From Pycnococcus provasolii (taxonomy: Eukaryota > Chlorophyta > Pseudoscourfieldiophyceae > Pseudoscourfieldiales > Pycnococcaceae), in the NCBI GenBank assembly GCA_938743325.2, contig OW568861.1, positions 62,001 through 126,000 of the forward strand: 64,000 bases of DNA, read 5' to 3'. Below the pieces are notes generated by a model that did not search any database, was not told the origin of the DNA, and saw only the letters and a list, made by a program, of their open reading frames with translations. Position numbers and translations under genes: made by a program. The first letter of the stretch is position 1. Every line of letters starts with the position of its first letter. Positions 39,254 to 49,435 of the stretch are shown piece after piece.

Positions 39254-40546
39254 ATGCTGTCCCCGTACCTCGAAGTCCCAGCGCACGAGACTATGGCGAC
39301 CGCCGCCTCGGCACCGCCTCCAGACGCCGCGCGCAGTCAAGCAGAGGAGGCTGCAACCGCGGACGTCGTCGTGTTTGGCTCAGCCGTCGTCGACCTCGTG
39401 TTCAGGCCGGACTCGGGACTGCCAGCACCGGGCATGACTGTCTTAAGCCGAACGTACGAGACGCACCCCGGTGGAAAAGGCGCGAACCAGGCGCTTGCGG
39501 CGCACAGAGCGGGCGCGCAGACGTCCTTCTACGCCGCCGTCGGACGCGACGCTTTCGCTGACCTCGCGCTGTCCAACCTCACCGCCGAGGGTGTCGACGT
39601 CTCTGGCGTGCGCCGCGACGCGCACGCGCAAACGGCGTGCGCTTGCGTGTGTGTGTCGCCCACGACGGGCGAGAACATGATCGTCGTCGGAAACGGCGCG
39701 AACGAAACGGCGCGAGCAACTCAGATCCACGGAGGGTGCACGACATGCAAAATGCTCGTCATGCAAAGCGAGGTGCCGCTCGAGGAGAACGAAAGGGCGG
39801 CGATGCACGCGAGGTCGTTGGCGCAGGAGGTGCAGACGCTGTGGAATGCCGCACCCGCGCCGACGCCGCAGACGCCCGTAGCCACGCTCACGAGCTTGCT
39901 GCTTCTCTCCGACCACCTCGTCGTCAACGAGCACGAAGCTGTGGCACTGTACAATCTCGTGCTACGCAACAGGGTGCACGACGCACCTCCGCCAGAGTCG
40001 TGGGCGAACGACGTGCTCGAGCGGGCGGGTGACGACGCCGCGCCGGAGAATGGTGCGCCCCCTCGCCTTGCCATCGCCGAGCTGTACAGCCAGCTTGCCG
40101 TGAACGGGCAGGCGGAGTTCGCCGCATTCAGCCTCGCGCGGCGATTTGGGTGCATCGTGTGCGTCACCCTGGGCTCGGGCGGTGCGTCCGTCTACACGCC
40201 CGCGGTGCGCAACCGAACGGAGGGGTTTCACCGCGACTGCTACGAGGCAGCACGGCCAGCCCCCGCTCCGAAGCGCATGCACGCCGACCCGCCTAATGTG
40301 GGCAGGAATGCAATTGTCGACACGGTAGGAGCGGGCGACGCGTTCGTGGGCGCGTACGCCGCCGCTCTTTCGCTGGGCACGCGCGGCAGCGACGCGCTTC
40401 GAATCGCCGTGTGCGCTGGAACGCGCGCGTGTCTTGCTCGTGGCGCACAGGCAAGTCCAACGCGGGAGGACTTGCTCCCTCACTTGGACAAGGTTCGTGT
40501 TATAGTGGACACAAAGCTCGCGGAGGCATGCGCCGAAACATTGTGA
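39254..40546 (+). CDS. RBKS: ribokinase (PfkB family)
   Basis: Phosphorylates ribose to ribose 5-phosphate with ATP. The PfkB fold is recognised by V-V-V-F-G-S-A-V-V-D-L-V (strand 1), the substrate motif H-P-G-G-K-G-A-N-Q-A (G73-G74) and the C-terminal D-T-V-G-A-G-D-A-F, where D362 is the predicted catalytic base. It is 430 residues against about 310-380, with a leader of about 35 residues and loops at about 190-215 and 235-285. The ATG 39293 (M-A-T-A-A-S) is an alternative start. A plastid or mitochondrial leader is possible but not clear. A TGTAA at 40645-40649 may be its signal. Confidence 0.9.
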   Translation: MLSPYLEVPAHETMATAASAPPPDAARSQAEEAATADVVVFGSAVVDLVFRPDSGLPAPGMTVLSRTYETHPGGKGANQALAAHRAGAQTSFYAAVGRDAFADLALSNLTAEGVDVSGVRRDAHAQTACACVCVSPTTGENMIVVGNGANETARATQIHGGCTTCKMLVMQSEVPLEENERAAMHARSLAQEVQTLWNAAPAPTPQTPVATLTSLLLLSDHLVVNEHEAVALYNLVLRNRVHDAPPPESWANDVLERAGDDAAPENGAPPRLAIAELYSQLAVNGQAEFAAFSLARRFGCIVCVTLGSGGASVYTPAVRNRTEGFHRDCYEAARPAPAPKRMHADPPNVGRNAIVDTVGAGDAFVGAYAAALSLGTRGSDALRIAVCAGTRACLARGAQASPTREDLLPHLDKVRVIVDTKLAEACAETL

Positions 40547-41981
40547 TTGGTAAGACCAAAAATTACTATTTAACTCATTCAGATTGGTCGCTTTTCGCTG
40601 GCGTCCGGCGCGAGAGCTCCGCTTGCGCTTTCTGTTGTCCCCGTTGTAACGTTTGTTGTCGACATCGCCACCAACCGTGCATCAACACCGAATGGCAAAG
40701 CAGTAAGGGCGACGACGAGTCCGACCTGGTGTCGACCAAAAGCGGAAGAAGGTCCAACCGGCGACTCGGCGAGGTGAGGGGCCTTGCCCAGTTGACCTGC
40801 AAAATTCGTTCAGCTTTTGTTCTTTCCCGGAGAGGTTTCTGTCTTGTCTGTGGTTTTGTACCACCACCACGTCTGCGCAAAAGGTCGATTCGAGGATCCG
40901 CTTTGGCCGCCTGAAGAGGACCTGGAGCTCCCCCTTCAAGCTGCCAGACTGCCACTCCCCCTCCGGTCGCCGCTTGAACTCCCCCCTGCAATCGGCGAGC
41001 CAAGGGTTCCCTCACGGTAGACTACTTGACTCACATTCGAGGTGAGCGTCGATCTCATCTGACCGAAAAGCCTGTCCTGTCCACTCACATTTGAGGTGAG
41101 AGGCGATCCGTGTCGCGATCTGTCGCGATCCGTCGCGATCCGTCGCGATCTGTCGACAGCTTTCATCAGATCTTTGTTTGGGCAAAAATGCAATCCTGCA
41201 AAAAGCTGATGCAAAGAAACGCGGTTACCCACCAGGCTGACTCGACGTCCCCTCACCCGAATAGGGCTATTGCCAGATTGGACCTGCTTATGACTGGGTG
41301 CCCTCCCTCCCCCCCACTGAGGACCAGGGGGGGGGGCGCCTTGTCTGCTTCGTCTGAAAGTGGGCACCACGTCTGCTTCGCCTCCCTTCCCTTCCCCTAC
41401 AGCCTATTAACAAGAGGGAGGAACTCCTCGGACACGTCTTGAAAGTATGTACTGTACTGTACTGTCTGTCCCGCCATTCAAGTTTCACGCGAGGCCAGGT
41501 GTGCATTGTGCAGGTCACCTCACCTCACTCTACCTCCCTTCCTTTTCGTATTCCGCACTCACCACTCACCATTGGTTGGGCCTGCTTGTGTGTCTCTCTT
41601 CGAAGTTCGAACGCCTTAAGAAGAAGTCCTCTTCCTCTTGAATAATAACGCCTTCTCCTTCCTTGCCTGCTTTGTCTTGTTCTTGTTCTGCTCTTCATTC
41701 TTGAACTCTCGCAGGCACGTTCGCGGCACCTTCGCTCCCCATTCACGTTCTCAGTTCAGTTAGTTCGTTCTCATTCTCGTGGGTCAGGAGCCGCGTTCTC
41801 TCTTACGCACAAAGACACACTTCTTTCTTGCAAGGTACGTTCTTTGCACGCTTTGTTTGCACCAAACACGCTTTTTTTTAAGGAGAAGAGAGAAGCTTAA
41901 GCCACGAGGTGAACAACACACACAACAACGACAACAACAACAACGAGCAGACCGATATTATATATCTACTACTACCACACC
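40547..41981. other. intergenic with short tandem repeats
   Basis: 1.4 kb without a supported gene. It starts with a short TAACTCATTCAG copy of the 3'-flank repeat (about 40570). Contains CACTCACATTYGAGGTGAG twice (about 41030 and 41082), a 10-bp CGCGATCYGT tandem (41111-41155), a G-run (about 41330) and a pyrimidine-rich leader before the CCCH gene. Confidence 0.4.
41111..41155. repeat. 10-bp tandem repeat
   Basis: About four and a half copies of CGCGATCYGT. Confidence 0.85.
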
Positions 41982-42185
41982 ATGCCTCCGTTGACGTTGG
42001 CAAAGACGCTTCGTGCTCACGCGCCGGCACCAAGCAAGGGGGCAGCAGGCGGACCCAAGAAGTCCGAAGCGGCTGCTGATGCCGTGCCTTCATCATCAGC
42101 GGTGCCCTCGTTACACTTTGGACAACTTGTGCTGAAACCAGGAGGGAAAGGGAAGAATGCTCACCCGCAGCCGCAGCAGCAGCAG

Positions 42186-42216
<31 letters not shown>

Positions 42217-43415
42217 GCTCCTCCACCCAGGTGCCGCGTGAAGCGCGCTTCGTGCGTTTTCAGAATGTGCCGGGAAATACTACCATCGACGCTCTGAGGA
42301 GCATCGCGGAGCAGTTTGGAAGCGTGCGCTGGGTCGAGAGGTGCACGCCTGTGAAGACGGTGGCACCGCTGCGCAAGTACACGGCGGTGCTCAGCTTCGA
42401 CCAGGTGAACTCTGCCAAGCAGGCAACCAAGGAGCTCGCGGGAGCTGAGTGGAGCGCACTTGGCCACGAAGTGTCCTCGAACGATGCCGTGCAGGTGGAC
42501 GGGCCCGTGGATGCGGACACGCTCTTCGCCGAAAAGTGGCTTGCCAATGACCCGTCCAAGGGAAATGCCTTGCACGATGACCTGCACCCGATGGGTGTCT
42601 GCACGTTCTTCGTCAAGCTCAACTGGTGCTGCTTTGGACAGCGCTGTCGCTACTGGCATCCCGGGGGAGGTGACCGCGGCGCTGTGCCGGTGACACCGCC
42701 AAGCTACCCACGTCGTCCGGGCGCTCAGCCGTGCACGCACTACATCCGCACGGGACACTGCAGCTATGGCCCAGGTTGCAAGTTTGACCATCCCGAACGC
42801 GAGGATGCGAAGGAGGAGGAGGAGGATCAGGAGGATCAGGAGGATCAGGAGGAGGAGGAGATGCTGTGCAAAAGCTGTGCAAAAGCTGTGCAAACGTTAC
42901 CTGCTCAGAAGGGGAAGGCCTCGCCTGACTGCTCAGAAGGGGAAGGTGGAGACTTTGATGTCGCCACCAACGACGGCAAAACGAACGACGGCAAAACCGT
43001 GTCTTTAGACACGGCCAAGATTTCCGGCGGCAGGCTTCCCTTCTTCGCTTCGCTCATCAATCACTCGCAGGTGGTGGCGGCTCCGGAGAAGAAGGACTGC
43101 ACGCGCCGTGCAACTCACGACAGCGTCGACAGCCTTTTCGGCGACGACGACGACGACTGGCAACCTCTGCGTGTTGCACGAGGTTGTGTCGATAGCTTGC
43201 CCGACACGCTTGACGACGTTGAGATGCACGCGGTGGAGATCGCCCTTGCATCAGCCGAATATGTGCTGCGTTGTGAGGAGAAGAAGGTGGACGAGACGGC
43301 AGTGAAGAAAACAACGCCGCAGAAGTATCATTACCAGCATGCGGCCATGAAATGGAAGTATGCCGTTTCGTATGGCAGTATGCCGCTTTATCAGCATGCC
43401 GCACACGCGGCGTGA
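41982..43415 (+). CDS. RRM and double CCCH zinc-finger protein
   Basis: Likely RNA-binding protein, 477 residues. A polyAsn tract from an AAC microsatellite (nt 42186-42216) precedes an RRM-like domain at residues about 85-150 (V-R-F-Q-N-V-P, T-A-V-L-S-F). Two C-x8-C-x5-C-x3-H-type fingers follow: the first at about 207-226 (C-T-F-F...C-C-F-G-Q-R-C-R-Y-W-H; one extra cysteine makes the first spacing ambiguous) and the second at about 250-270 (C-T-H-Y-I-R-T-G-H-C-S-Y-G-P-G-C-K-F-D-H). An acidic Glu/Asp/Gln run follows, then repeats built from 11-bp units (C-A-K-A-V). The C-terminus repeats Y-Q-H-A-A. TGTAA at 43474-43478. The specific RNA target is unknown. Confidence 0.82.
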
Positions 43416-43420
43416 TCTAA

Positions 43421-43440
43421 ATGAGATCGCTCATTCACGG
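43421..43440 (+). repeat. dispersed 3'-flank repeat, short copy 3
   Basis: AGATCGCTCATTCA ten bases after the CCCH gene stop; only the left end of the repeat is present. Confidence 0.6.
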
Positions 43441-43605
43441 GACTAATAAGAATATATTAAACGCGTTAGAATTTGTAACAGATGTTATTGAAAATAAAAT
43501 CAAAACTGTTCCTCTACTTCACGTGTGAACGTCGTTTTTGCTCGTCCCAGTCCACTTAATCTTTTTCAAAACGGGATTAAATATGTTATTTTTCTGGTCG
43601 CTAAC

Positions 43606-46600
43606 TTAGAAGATGCCAAACAACTTTCGTGATGACTTGTCGTCGTCTTTGCTCGGGGATTTAGATCCGTTGCTTCCGTTTGCACCATTCTCGCCATTCT
43701 CACCCTTGTCAGCCATGTCGAACTTAAATCCCTCGGCGCCTCCCCTGGCCGCCGGGACGTTGCTGGTGCCGAGCGATGCCGAGACGTGTTGGCCAATCGC
43801 GTGAAGGATGACGTGCTGCTGGCGCAGAATGCTCTCCTGCAGGCTCGCGAGCTGCTGCTGCTCCTCGAGCACCTGCTTCGCGAGGGCCTCGAGCTCCGCC
43901 GAGCGATCTGGCTCGTCCTCCTCGTCGTCGTCGTCGTCTCCAAGGTCGAGGTCCGACCCGAACCTGTCGACGATCGTCTGAGCGGCACGGCGAACCACCT
44001 CGGATGCCGGCTGCTTCTTGCGACTCGTCAGGCTGCTGCGGTCGAGCGAGTTGTCCGCAATGCGATTTCGGAGCATCTCGCTGAGCTCGTCCACCGTCAC
44101 CTCCTGGTCGCCAATCTTAATCTTCTTCTCCGTCGGCACGAATGTGTCGTCATCCTTCTTATTCTTCTCCTCCTCCTCAATTTGCTCGAGCGAAACTCCC
44201 TTCTTCCAAGCCTCCAGCATCTGCCGGATCTTGTTGTTCGGGATGTACTCCTGGAACATGCCGCAGCGACGCATGTTTCGCTTGAACGTGTCAGCGAAAA
44301 TCTCCCCAATCTCCTCGAGGATGCCGGTCGTCTCCTTGCTCTCCTCCTTGATCTCGGAGTATGCGTCGACGATAATGGCAAGGACGAAGTTGAGCAGGAT
44401 CATGAAGACGAGAAGGGCGTAGGTCCAGAAGAACAGCACGCCCGCGGCGTAGCTCCACTTGCCAGAAAGCTGCTTGAGATCCTCCTTCACGCCAATCTCA
44501 CCGAGCAGGAACTCGAAGCACGTCATAATGCTGTCCTGCATCGTTGCGAAGCTCTCGATCGTGTTGCCGAACACGAGGTGGCCAAGGCCTGCGTAGCCGA
44601 AGAAGATCACGAAGAAAAGGATGAAGAAGTGGAACAGGTCGCTGGCGGCACGAATGAGCGTGCGCGTGACGACGCCCAACCTTGGCTGGAAGTGCATGAG
44701 CTTCAGAACACGCAGCAGGTACAGGATGATGTTCAGTCCAGACACGGCGTAGTAGAAGGCGATCGTCGTCGACAGCGAGTTCATGTCGGCGTACATCTTG
44801 ACGAGATTGTCGAGCTTCTTCCCCGTGCCATCCAGACGAAGCATGCGCGCGGGCGCGTCGAGGTCCCTGTACACGTCGTAGCGCAGCTCGACGTCGAACG
44901 CGCTTGCCATGGCTGCGTACGTCCACCACGTGAGATAACCAACCACGAGCAGCGCAATGTTCAGCACGTCAATGTAGTTCCAGAGAGACTCGAAGTACGC
45001 GCTGTACTTGCCGAACTTCCTCTTGGCGCGGATCAGGTCCATCGCCTCGTTGATGATGCCGAACAGCAGTGAGATGCCGAAGATGATCTCGAGTGCGAGG
45101 CGTCCCTTGTCGCCGCTCGTGCTGAACAGCTCGACGTCGAGCGTCGTGGTGGCGTGGCTCACGTGGATCAGGCCACCCTCGCCAATCTCAAACTCCACCT
45201 CCACGTTGCCAAAGAGCTGAAGTAGCGGGTTGTACGTCACCACCTGCGTGCGCACCGTCTGCGTGCGCCCGTCGAGGAAGAGGCCATCCTTGACGTAGTT
45301 GAGGTATTGCTCCGCCCCTTCGGCGCTAAGGTTGATGTCGAACCACACGAAGAAGCCGTCGGGATAACCCTCGAGCTTGCGGTGGAAAAATCCGTATGGC
45401 ACGTCGTTCACGTTGTAGAACTCGCGGCAGTACAGGCCGTTGCGAATTTCCTTGGCGTACGAGCAGTTGTACAGACCGGTGATGCTCACCTCGTTATCGA
45501 GGTCGGCGTTGTACAGCGACGATCCGAGCTTGAATACAGGGTCAACGCCGTACGCGGCGAGCGTCGGAGGTCCCGTGCACTTGTTGTCGAGGTTCTTGAA
45601 GCGCTCGTCCGTGCAGTTTTTCGGCAGAACGCGCGTAGTGTGCAGCATCATGCCAGCCACGACCCGGTTCGTCAGGCCCACGAGACGGAATCGCGTCGTG
45701 TTGGCGGTGGAGATGTATCCTGCACCGGGCAGAGGCTTGACCGTAAAATCATAGTTGCGCGGCGTCACCTCGCACTGCAGGTTGGCGAGCAGGTTGCGCT
45801 TCAGCTGGTCCATACGATTCGCCTCCGCGAGGATGATGAGGTTGCGGCGCTGCTCCTCGGTGATTCCACCGTTGCTAGGGCCGCGCTGTGCCGCCTCGTT
45901 GATCTTCTTCAGCTGCTCCTCCACGGCTAAATTGATCGCCTTCTGGTTTTCCGCCTGCTGCTCGAGCATCTTGTTCGACTGGCGGGCGAGCTCGTTCGCG
46001 CGCTCCGCCGCGGCGAGCGCAAGCTTCTGCTTGCCAATGATGTCATCGAGCTTCGTCTGGATCAGCGTCTGGCCCGTCTTGAGCTCCGACCAGCCCTGGT
46101 CCATCACAGCCTTGAGGCGCGTCTCCATGTCGCGCTGCGCCGCCTCAGACGAGCGGGCCGACTTCTCCACCTCCTCCTTTAGGCTATTCACCGACGACTC
46201 GAGCTCGCCCTGCTTGAACGTCAGGCGGTCCATGGACGTGAGCAGCTTGTTGACGGAGTCCTGCTCCTGCAGCAGCTTGCGCGACGAAGTGGGCATCGTC
46301 GCGCCTTCCGGGATACACGCAGTGCACGTGCACGTCTCCGCCGCGTCGCACCCTGCGCGATTCGGGTTCGGCTTGCCGTTGCTGTCGAATGACACCGTGG
46401 GAACCTTGCAGTCGCAGATCTTGTTGCAGACGGTCATGAGCTTCTCCTTGTCGTTGTCCGTGGCAGGCAGGGAGATCTTGTCGATGTCCGTGGCGGTAAA
46501 GCACGTGCCCACGTACTCGGGTGCACGGTCGGCGAGCGCACACGTGAGGTACTGGAAGCGTCCTCCTTCAAAAGCCGTGTAGTTGTACTGCGCGGACGGC

Positions 46601-48348
46601 GACGTGATGTTCAGCTTCGTGGGGTAAGCCAGCTCCGTTGCACGCTCGCTCGCCTTTGGCGCAATGGCCTCGAACGACTCGCTGCGCACACGGCTGGTGA
46701 TGAGAAAGTCGCGCGCACGCCCAGCCTGGGCGTTGATCTGATCGTAGATCTTGAGCACGGAGTCAGCCCAGAGCGTCTTAACGGACGCCTGGCGCACGTT
46801 GAACGCGCGCGTTCCCAAGGCGGCAGCCACCTCGCGGTGCACCGTTGGATCGGAGACGGAAAGGTCAGCCATGAGCGTGTCGAGGTATGCCGTCCCATTA
46901 TCCTCGGACAGCTTGCGGCGCTCAAGCACGCTCAGCCTGATGTTGCCATCCCAGGTGGAATTCAGAAGCTTGAACTCCTCCTCGGCATCGAAGCTCTCGC
47001 TCGCGCAGACGGCGTCTCCTGGCTTGGAAGCCACCGCCGACTCGCCCACCGGCTTCATCGTGCCGTCGTCGTTGATCGCAACCTTCATGCCCCTGCAAAG
47101 GTAGATGTTCTTGACGTCGCGCGTGAAGTTCGTCAGCGCTTCGTCGTACAGGTTCTTGTACTCGTCCACCACGCCTTGCGCCTGCGCCACGAGCGTATCG
47201 TTGACTGGCGTCTCCGCCTGTCGCGCCTTGAGCTGCGCCTCCGCGGGCGTGATGAGGGTTCTCTGGATGGCACCCTGCAGAAAGTCGAGCTGCACCTTTT
47301 TGGTCGTGTACACGAGCTCCTCGGTGGACATAGTCATGTACTTGCTTGCGTTCGTCAGGATGCGGCTCTCCTCGTCCGCAACACGGCGCGCAGCCAGCTG
47401 CGCGAGGTTCTGCTTCACCTTGTCGCTGTCAAGCGTGACGTTGTCGTTGGAGCGCACCGCTCCGGTAATCTTGTGGAACACGTCGCCCTTGACGCGAACC
47501 TCCCACGATCCAGCCGGAACGTCCGTGAGGATGAGCGGCGCGGGGCACTGCGAGCCGTAGCAGTCGCCCTTGACTCGGTCAAAGCCCTGGTCCTCCTTGT
47601 AGTAGCAGTCCGCGCCGTGCGGCGGCTTCTCCGAGCCTGACTCGGCCGGGCACAGGTTCCACTTCGCGAGTCCCATGAGGTCCGTGGACGGAGTTCCGCG
47701 CGCGTGGCTGAAGTCCCACTTGAGGTCCACCTGCAGCTTCTCGAGCTGGAAGCGGCTGGACATATCTCCGCAGTCGGCACGGCAGCCAAACTGGCTGTAG
47801 CGCGGGAACTCGAACGGCTCCTCGCACAGTCCGTCTCCGCACGTCGGATCCTTCCACGTGGCGGTGAGGGTGTCCTCGAACCAGCTCGTCACCTCGTCGA
47901 GGCTGGCCATGGTCTTTTCCTCGGGAATGAGGCGTGAGTTGAGCGTGTTTTGCACCTGGTACGAGTCGTTGGTGGAGCGCTCGAGCGCGAGCATGGTGAT
48001 GTAGATGACACCGAACACGAGGAAGAAGAACAGGTTGCTGTAGTCCTTCACGCGCTCCTCGTACGTTTCGTACTTGTTGTGCAGGAAGTTGACAACCTCC
48101 TCCGTCTGTTCGGAGGTGCGTTCCTCGGTGGCGCCCGTCGCAGGTGCTTCCGGCGCCGCGGTCATGGCGGTGTACTCGGAACCCTGGTCATCGTCCGTGT
48201 ACTCCGTCTCGGTGTACTCCGTATTATCGTCCGAGTACTCGTACTCGTCGTCGTCTTCGGCGTTGTCTCCATCGGCGGCCTCTCCTTTTTTCCCACCTTT
48301 CGGGCCTTTCTTGGAGTGCACCTTGCGCATCACGCGAGGGCGCGGCAT
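43606..48348 (-). CDS. PKD2: polycystin-2-like cation channel (TRPP)
   Basis: Ca2+-permeable channel, in green flagellates placed in the flagellar membrane. 1580 residues, comparable to algal PKD2. An acidic, Tyr-rich cytosolic N-terminus leads to S1 at 104-122. Then a very large extracytosolic region (about 125-1080) has an LNR/Notch-type Cys motif at about 173-195 (C-G-D-G-L-C...C-R-A-D-C-G), further Cys pairs and a coiled-coil stretch. S2-S6 lie at about 1085-1330, with the pore segment F-E-F-L-L-G-E-I-G before S6 (F-M-I-L-L-N-F-V-L-A-I-I-V-D-A-Y-S-E). The C-terminus has a coiled coil at about 1500-1540 (A-K-Q-V-L-E-E-Q-Q-Q-L), the position used for assembly in animal PKD2. No intron is seen. 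Confidence 0.93.
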   Translation of the reverse strand: MPRPRVMRKVHSKKGPKGGKKGEAADGDNAEDDDEYEYSDDNTEYTETEYTDDDQGSEYTAMTAAPEAPATGATEERTSEQTEEVVNFLHNKYETYEERVKDYSNLFFFLVFGVIYITMLALERSTNDSYQVQNTLNSRLIPEEKTMASLDEVTSWFEDTLTATWKDPTCGDGLCEEPFEFPRYSQFGCRADCGDMSSRFQLEKLQVDLKWDFSHARGTPSTDLMGLAKWNLCPAESGSEKPPHGADCYYKEDQGFDRVKGDCYGSQCPAPLILTDVPAGSWEVRVKGDVFHKITGAVRSNDNVTLDSDKVKQNLAQLAARRVADEESRILTNASKYMTMSTEELVYTTKKVQLDFLQGAIQRTLITPAEAQLKARQAETPVNDTLVAQAQGVVDEYKNLYDEALTNFTRDVKNIYLCRGMKVAINDDGTMKPVGESAVASKPGDAVCASESFDAEEEFKLLNSTWDGNIRLSVLERRKLSEDNGTAYLDTLMADLSVSDPTVHREVAAALGTRAFNVRQASVKTLWADSVLKIYDQINAQAGRARDFLITSRVRSESFEAIAPKASERATELAYPTKLNITSPSAQYNYTAFEGGRFQYLTCALADRAPEYVGTCFTATDIDKISLPATDNDKEKLMTVCNKICDCKVPTVSFDSNGKPNPNRAGCDAAETCTCTACIPEGATMPTSSRKLLQEQDSVNKLLTSMDRLTFKQGELESSVNSLKEEVEKSARSSEAAQRDMETRLKAVMDQGWSELKTGQTLIQTKLDDIIGKQKLALAAAERANELARQSNKMLEQQAENQKAINLAVEEQLKKINEAAQRGPSNGGITEEQRRNLIILAEANRMDQLKRNLLANLQCEVTPRNYDFTVKPLPGAGYISTANTTRFRLVGLTNRVVAGMMLHTTRVLPKNCTDERFKNLDNKCTGPPTLAAYGVDPVFKLGSSLYNADLDNEVSITGLYNCSYAKEIRNGLYCREFYNVNDVPYGFFHRKLEGYPDGFFVWFDINLSAEGAEQYLNYVKDGLFLDGRTQTVRTQVVTYNPLLQLFGNVEVEFEIGEGGLIHVSHATTTLDVELFSTSGDKGRLALEIIFGISLLFGIINEAMDLIRAKRKFGKYSAYFESLWNYIDVLNIALLVVGYLTWWTYAAMASAFDVELRYDVYRDLDAPARMLRLDGTGKKLDNLVKMYADMNSLSTTIAFYYAVSGLNIILYLLRVLKLMHFQPRLGVVTRTLIRAASDLFHFFILFFVIFFGYAGLGHLVFGNTIESFATMQDSIMTCFEFLLGEIGVKEDLKQLSGKWSYAAGVLFFWTYALLVFMILLNFVLAIIVDAYSEIKEESKETTGILEEIGEIFADTFKRNMRRCGMFQEYIPNNKIRQMLEAWKKGVSLEQIEEEEKNKKDDDTFVPTEKKIKIGDQEVTVDELSEMLRNRIADNSLDRSSLTSRKKQPASEVVRRAAQTIVDRFGSDLDLGDDDDDEEDEPDRSAELEALAKQVLEEQQQLASLQESILRQQHVILHAIGQHVSASLGTSNVPAARGGAEGFKFDMADKGENGENGANGSNGSKSPSKDDDKSSRKLFGIF

Positions 48349-49435
48349 CTTGGAGAAGATAAAAGAAGGAGAAGAGACACCACAGAGGCTGACAGAAGGC
48401 CAGCCCGCGAGCCTTCTTAAGGCGTCTTCTTAAGTGTTCGCAATGGAGCGGCCGAGAGGGAGGGAGGGAGGAGGGAGGTCACTGCTGAGCGAGACGGCGA
48501 GGGGAGAACTGGGAGAGAGGAGGGGCCGGAGGACGGCGTGGAGTGGTTCTTGCAGTGAAATCATCTCTCTGCACAAACAAACAGAAACAGAGGCTCACGA
48601 AGACCTTGGGAGGATGGTGTGATGCTGCTGAAGCTCATTTACTCAGAGGAGGGGGAACGCGCAGCAAGCAGACAAATGGCAGCATATGGTGTTTCTTCGC
48701 CTTGAGGTGGCAGGCATCAGGCTGTCAGGGTACCCCACGGGACACGCATGACGCAACCTTCACGTGGCTGGGCCGGCTGTGGGGTTGCTTGAGCTCGCGG
48801 CCTGTGGGATTTTCTTCAAATACGCAACCCGCCCGTATTGCGGGGGCTTGAGACAGCCTGCTTGAGACTTGAGAGAGAGGGGAGAGAGACGTCATACCTC
48901 ATATGGTATACATATATCCCATCCCAGAAGAAGACACAGAGCGTGCCATCCCAACCTAAAAATTTTACTTCTACGGGCTACCTACCTTATGAGTCGTCCC
49001 ATCCTAGCTCGTCCCATGCCAAAATGCCAAGGAAAAATCAATGCCTGAACTTCAAACGATGCGAAGCGCGCTAATTCACACGAAAGCTTGACGTCACGTG
49101 TTTGCCGGACAGATTATTTTCGTTCTGCATTCTTTGACGGATCCCGAACGCCCGCTCTGTCTGGCCAATCTTGCGATGGCACGAAAACACGGATGCACGG
49201 TTGGAGGCGATGGCGACGACAACAGCGACGACAAGTGCAAGGACCCGAGCTCTTACGCCGGACGCCAATGAAAAAGTGGCCTAAAGCTGCTTCGAAACCA
49301 GCTCCACGTTACAATAACGCGCTGCTGCTGAATGGCGCCGCTGAATGGGCTGAGTGGTGCATGTGAGTGGTGTGAATAGACGACCGTTGGACAAGGTAAA
49401 GCACACTCTATTACTGAAGGAAGGATATACTCATA
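48349..49435. other. intergenic, includes 3'-flank repeat of RNR2
   Basis: 1.1 kb. No supported gene; small open frames at 48434-49366 resemble nothing and have no consistent codon pattern. Right edge: a 3'-flank repeat copy (49372-49420) in the orientation of RNR2. Confidence 0.4.
49372..49420 (-). repeat. dispersed 3'-flank repeat, copy 4
   Basis: Read on the minus strand: CAGTAATAGAGTGTGCTTTA, then CCAACGGTCGTC and ATTCACACCACT, matching the copy after ABCF. It starts 16 bases after the RNR2 stop. Confidence 0.8.

Noticed and set aside
43786-45072. 428-codon open frame on the plus strand opposite the polycystin gene
   Set aside because: It mirrors the GC-rich codons of the polycystin on the other strand, has charged low-complexity composition and matches no family.
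49088-49366. 92-codon plus frame between polycystin and RNR2
   Set aside because: Arg/Trp-rich chance frame that runs towards the reverse-strand 3'-flank repeat.
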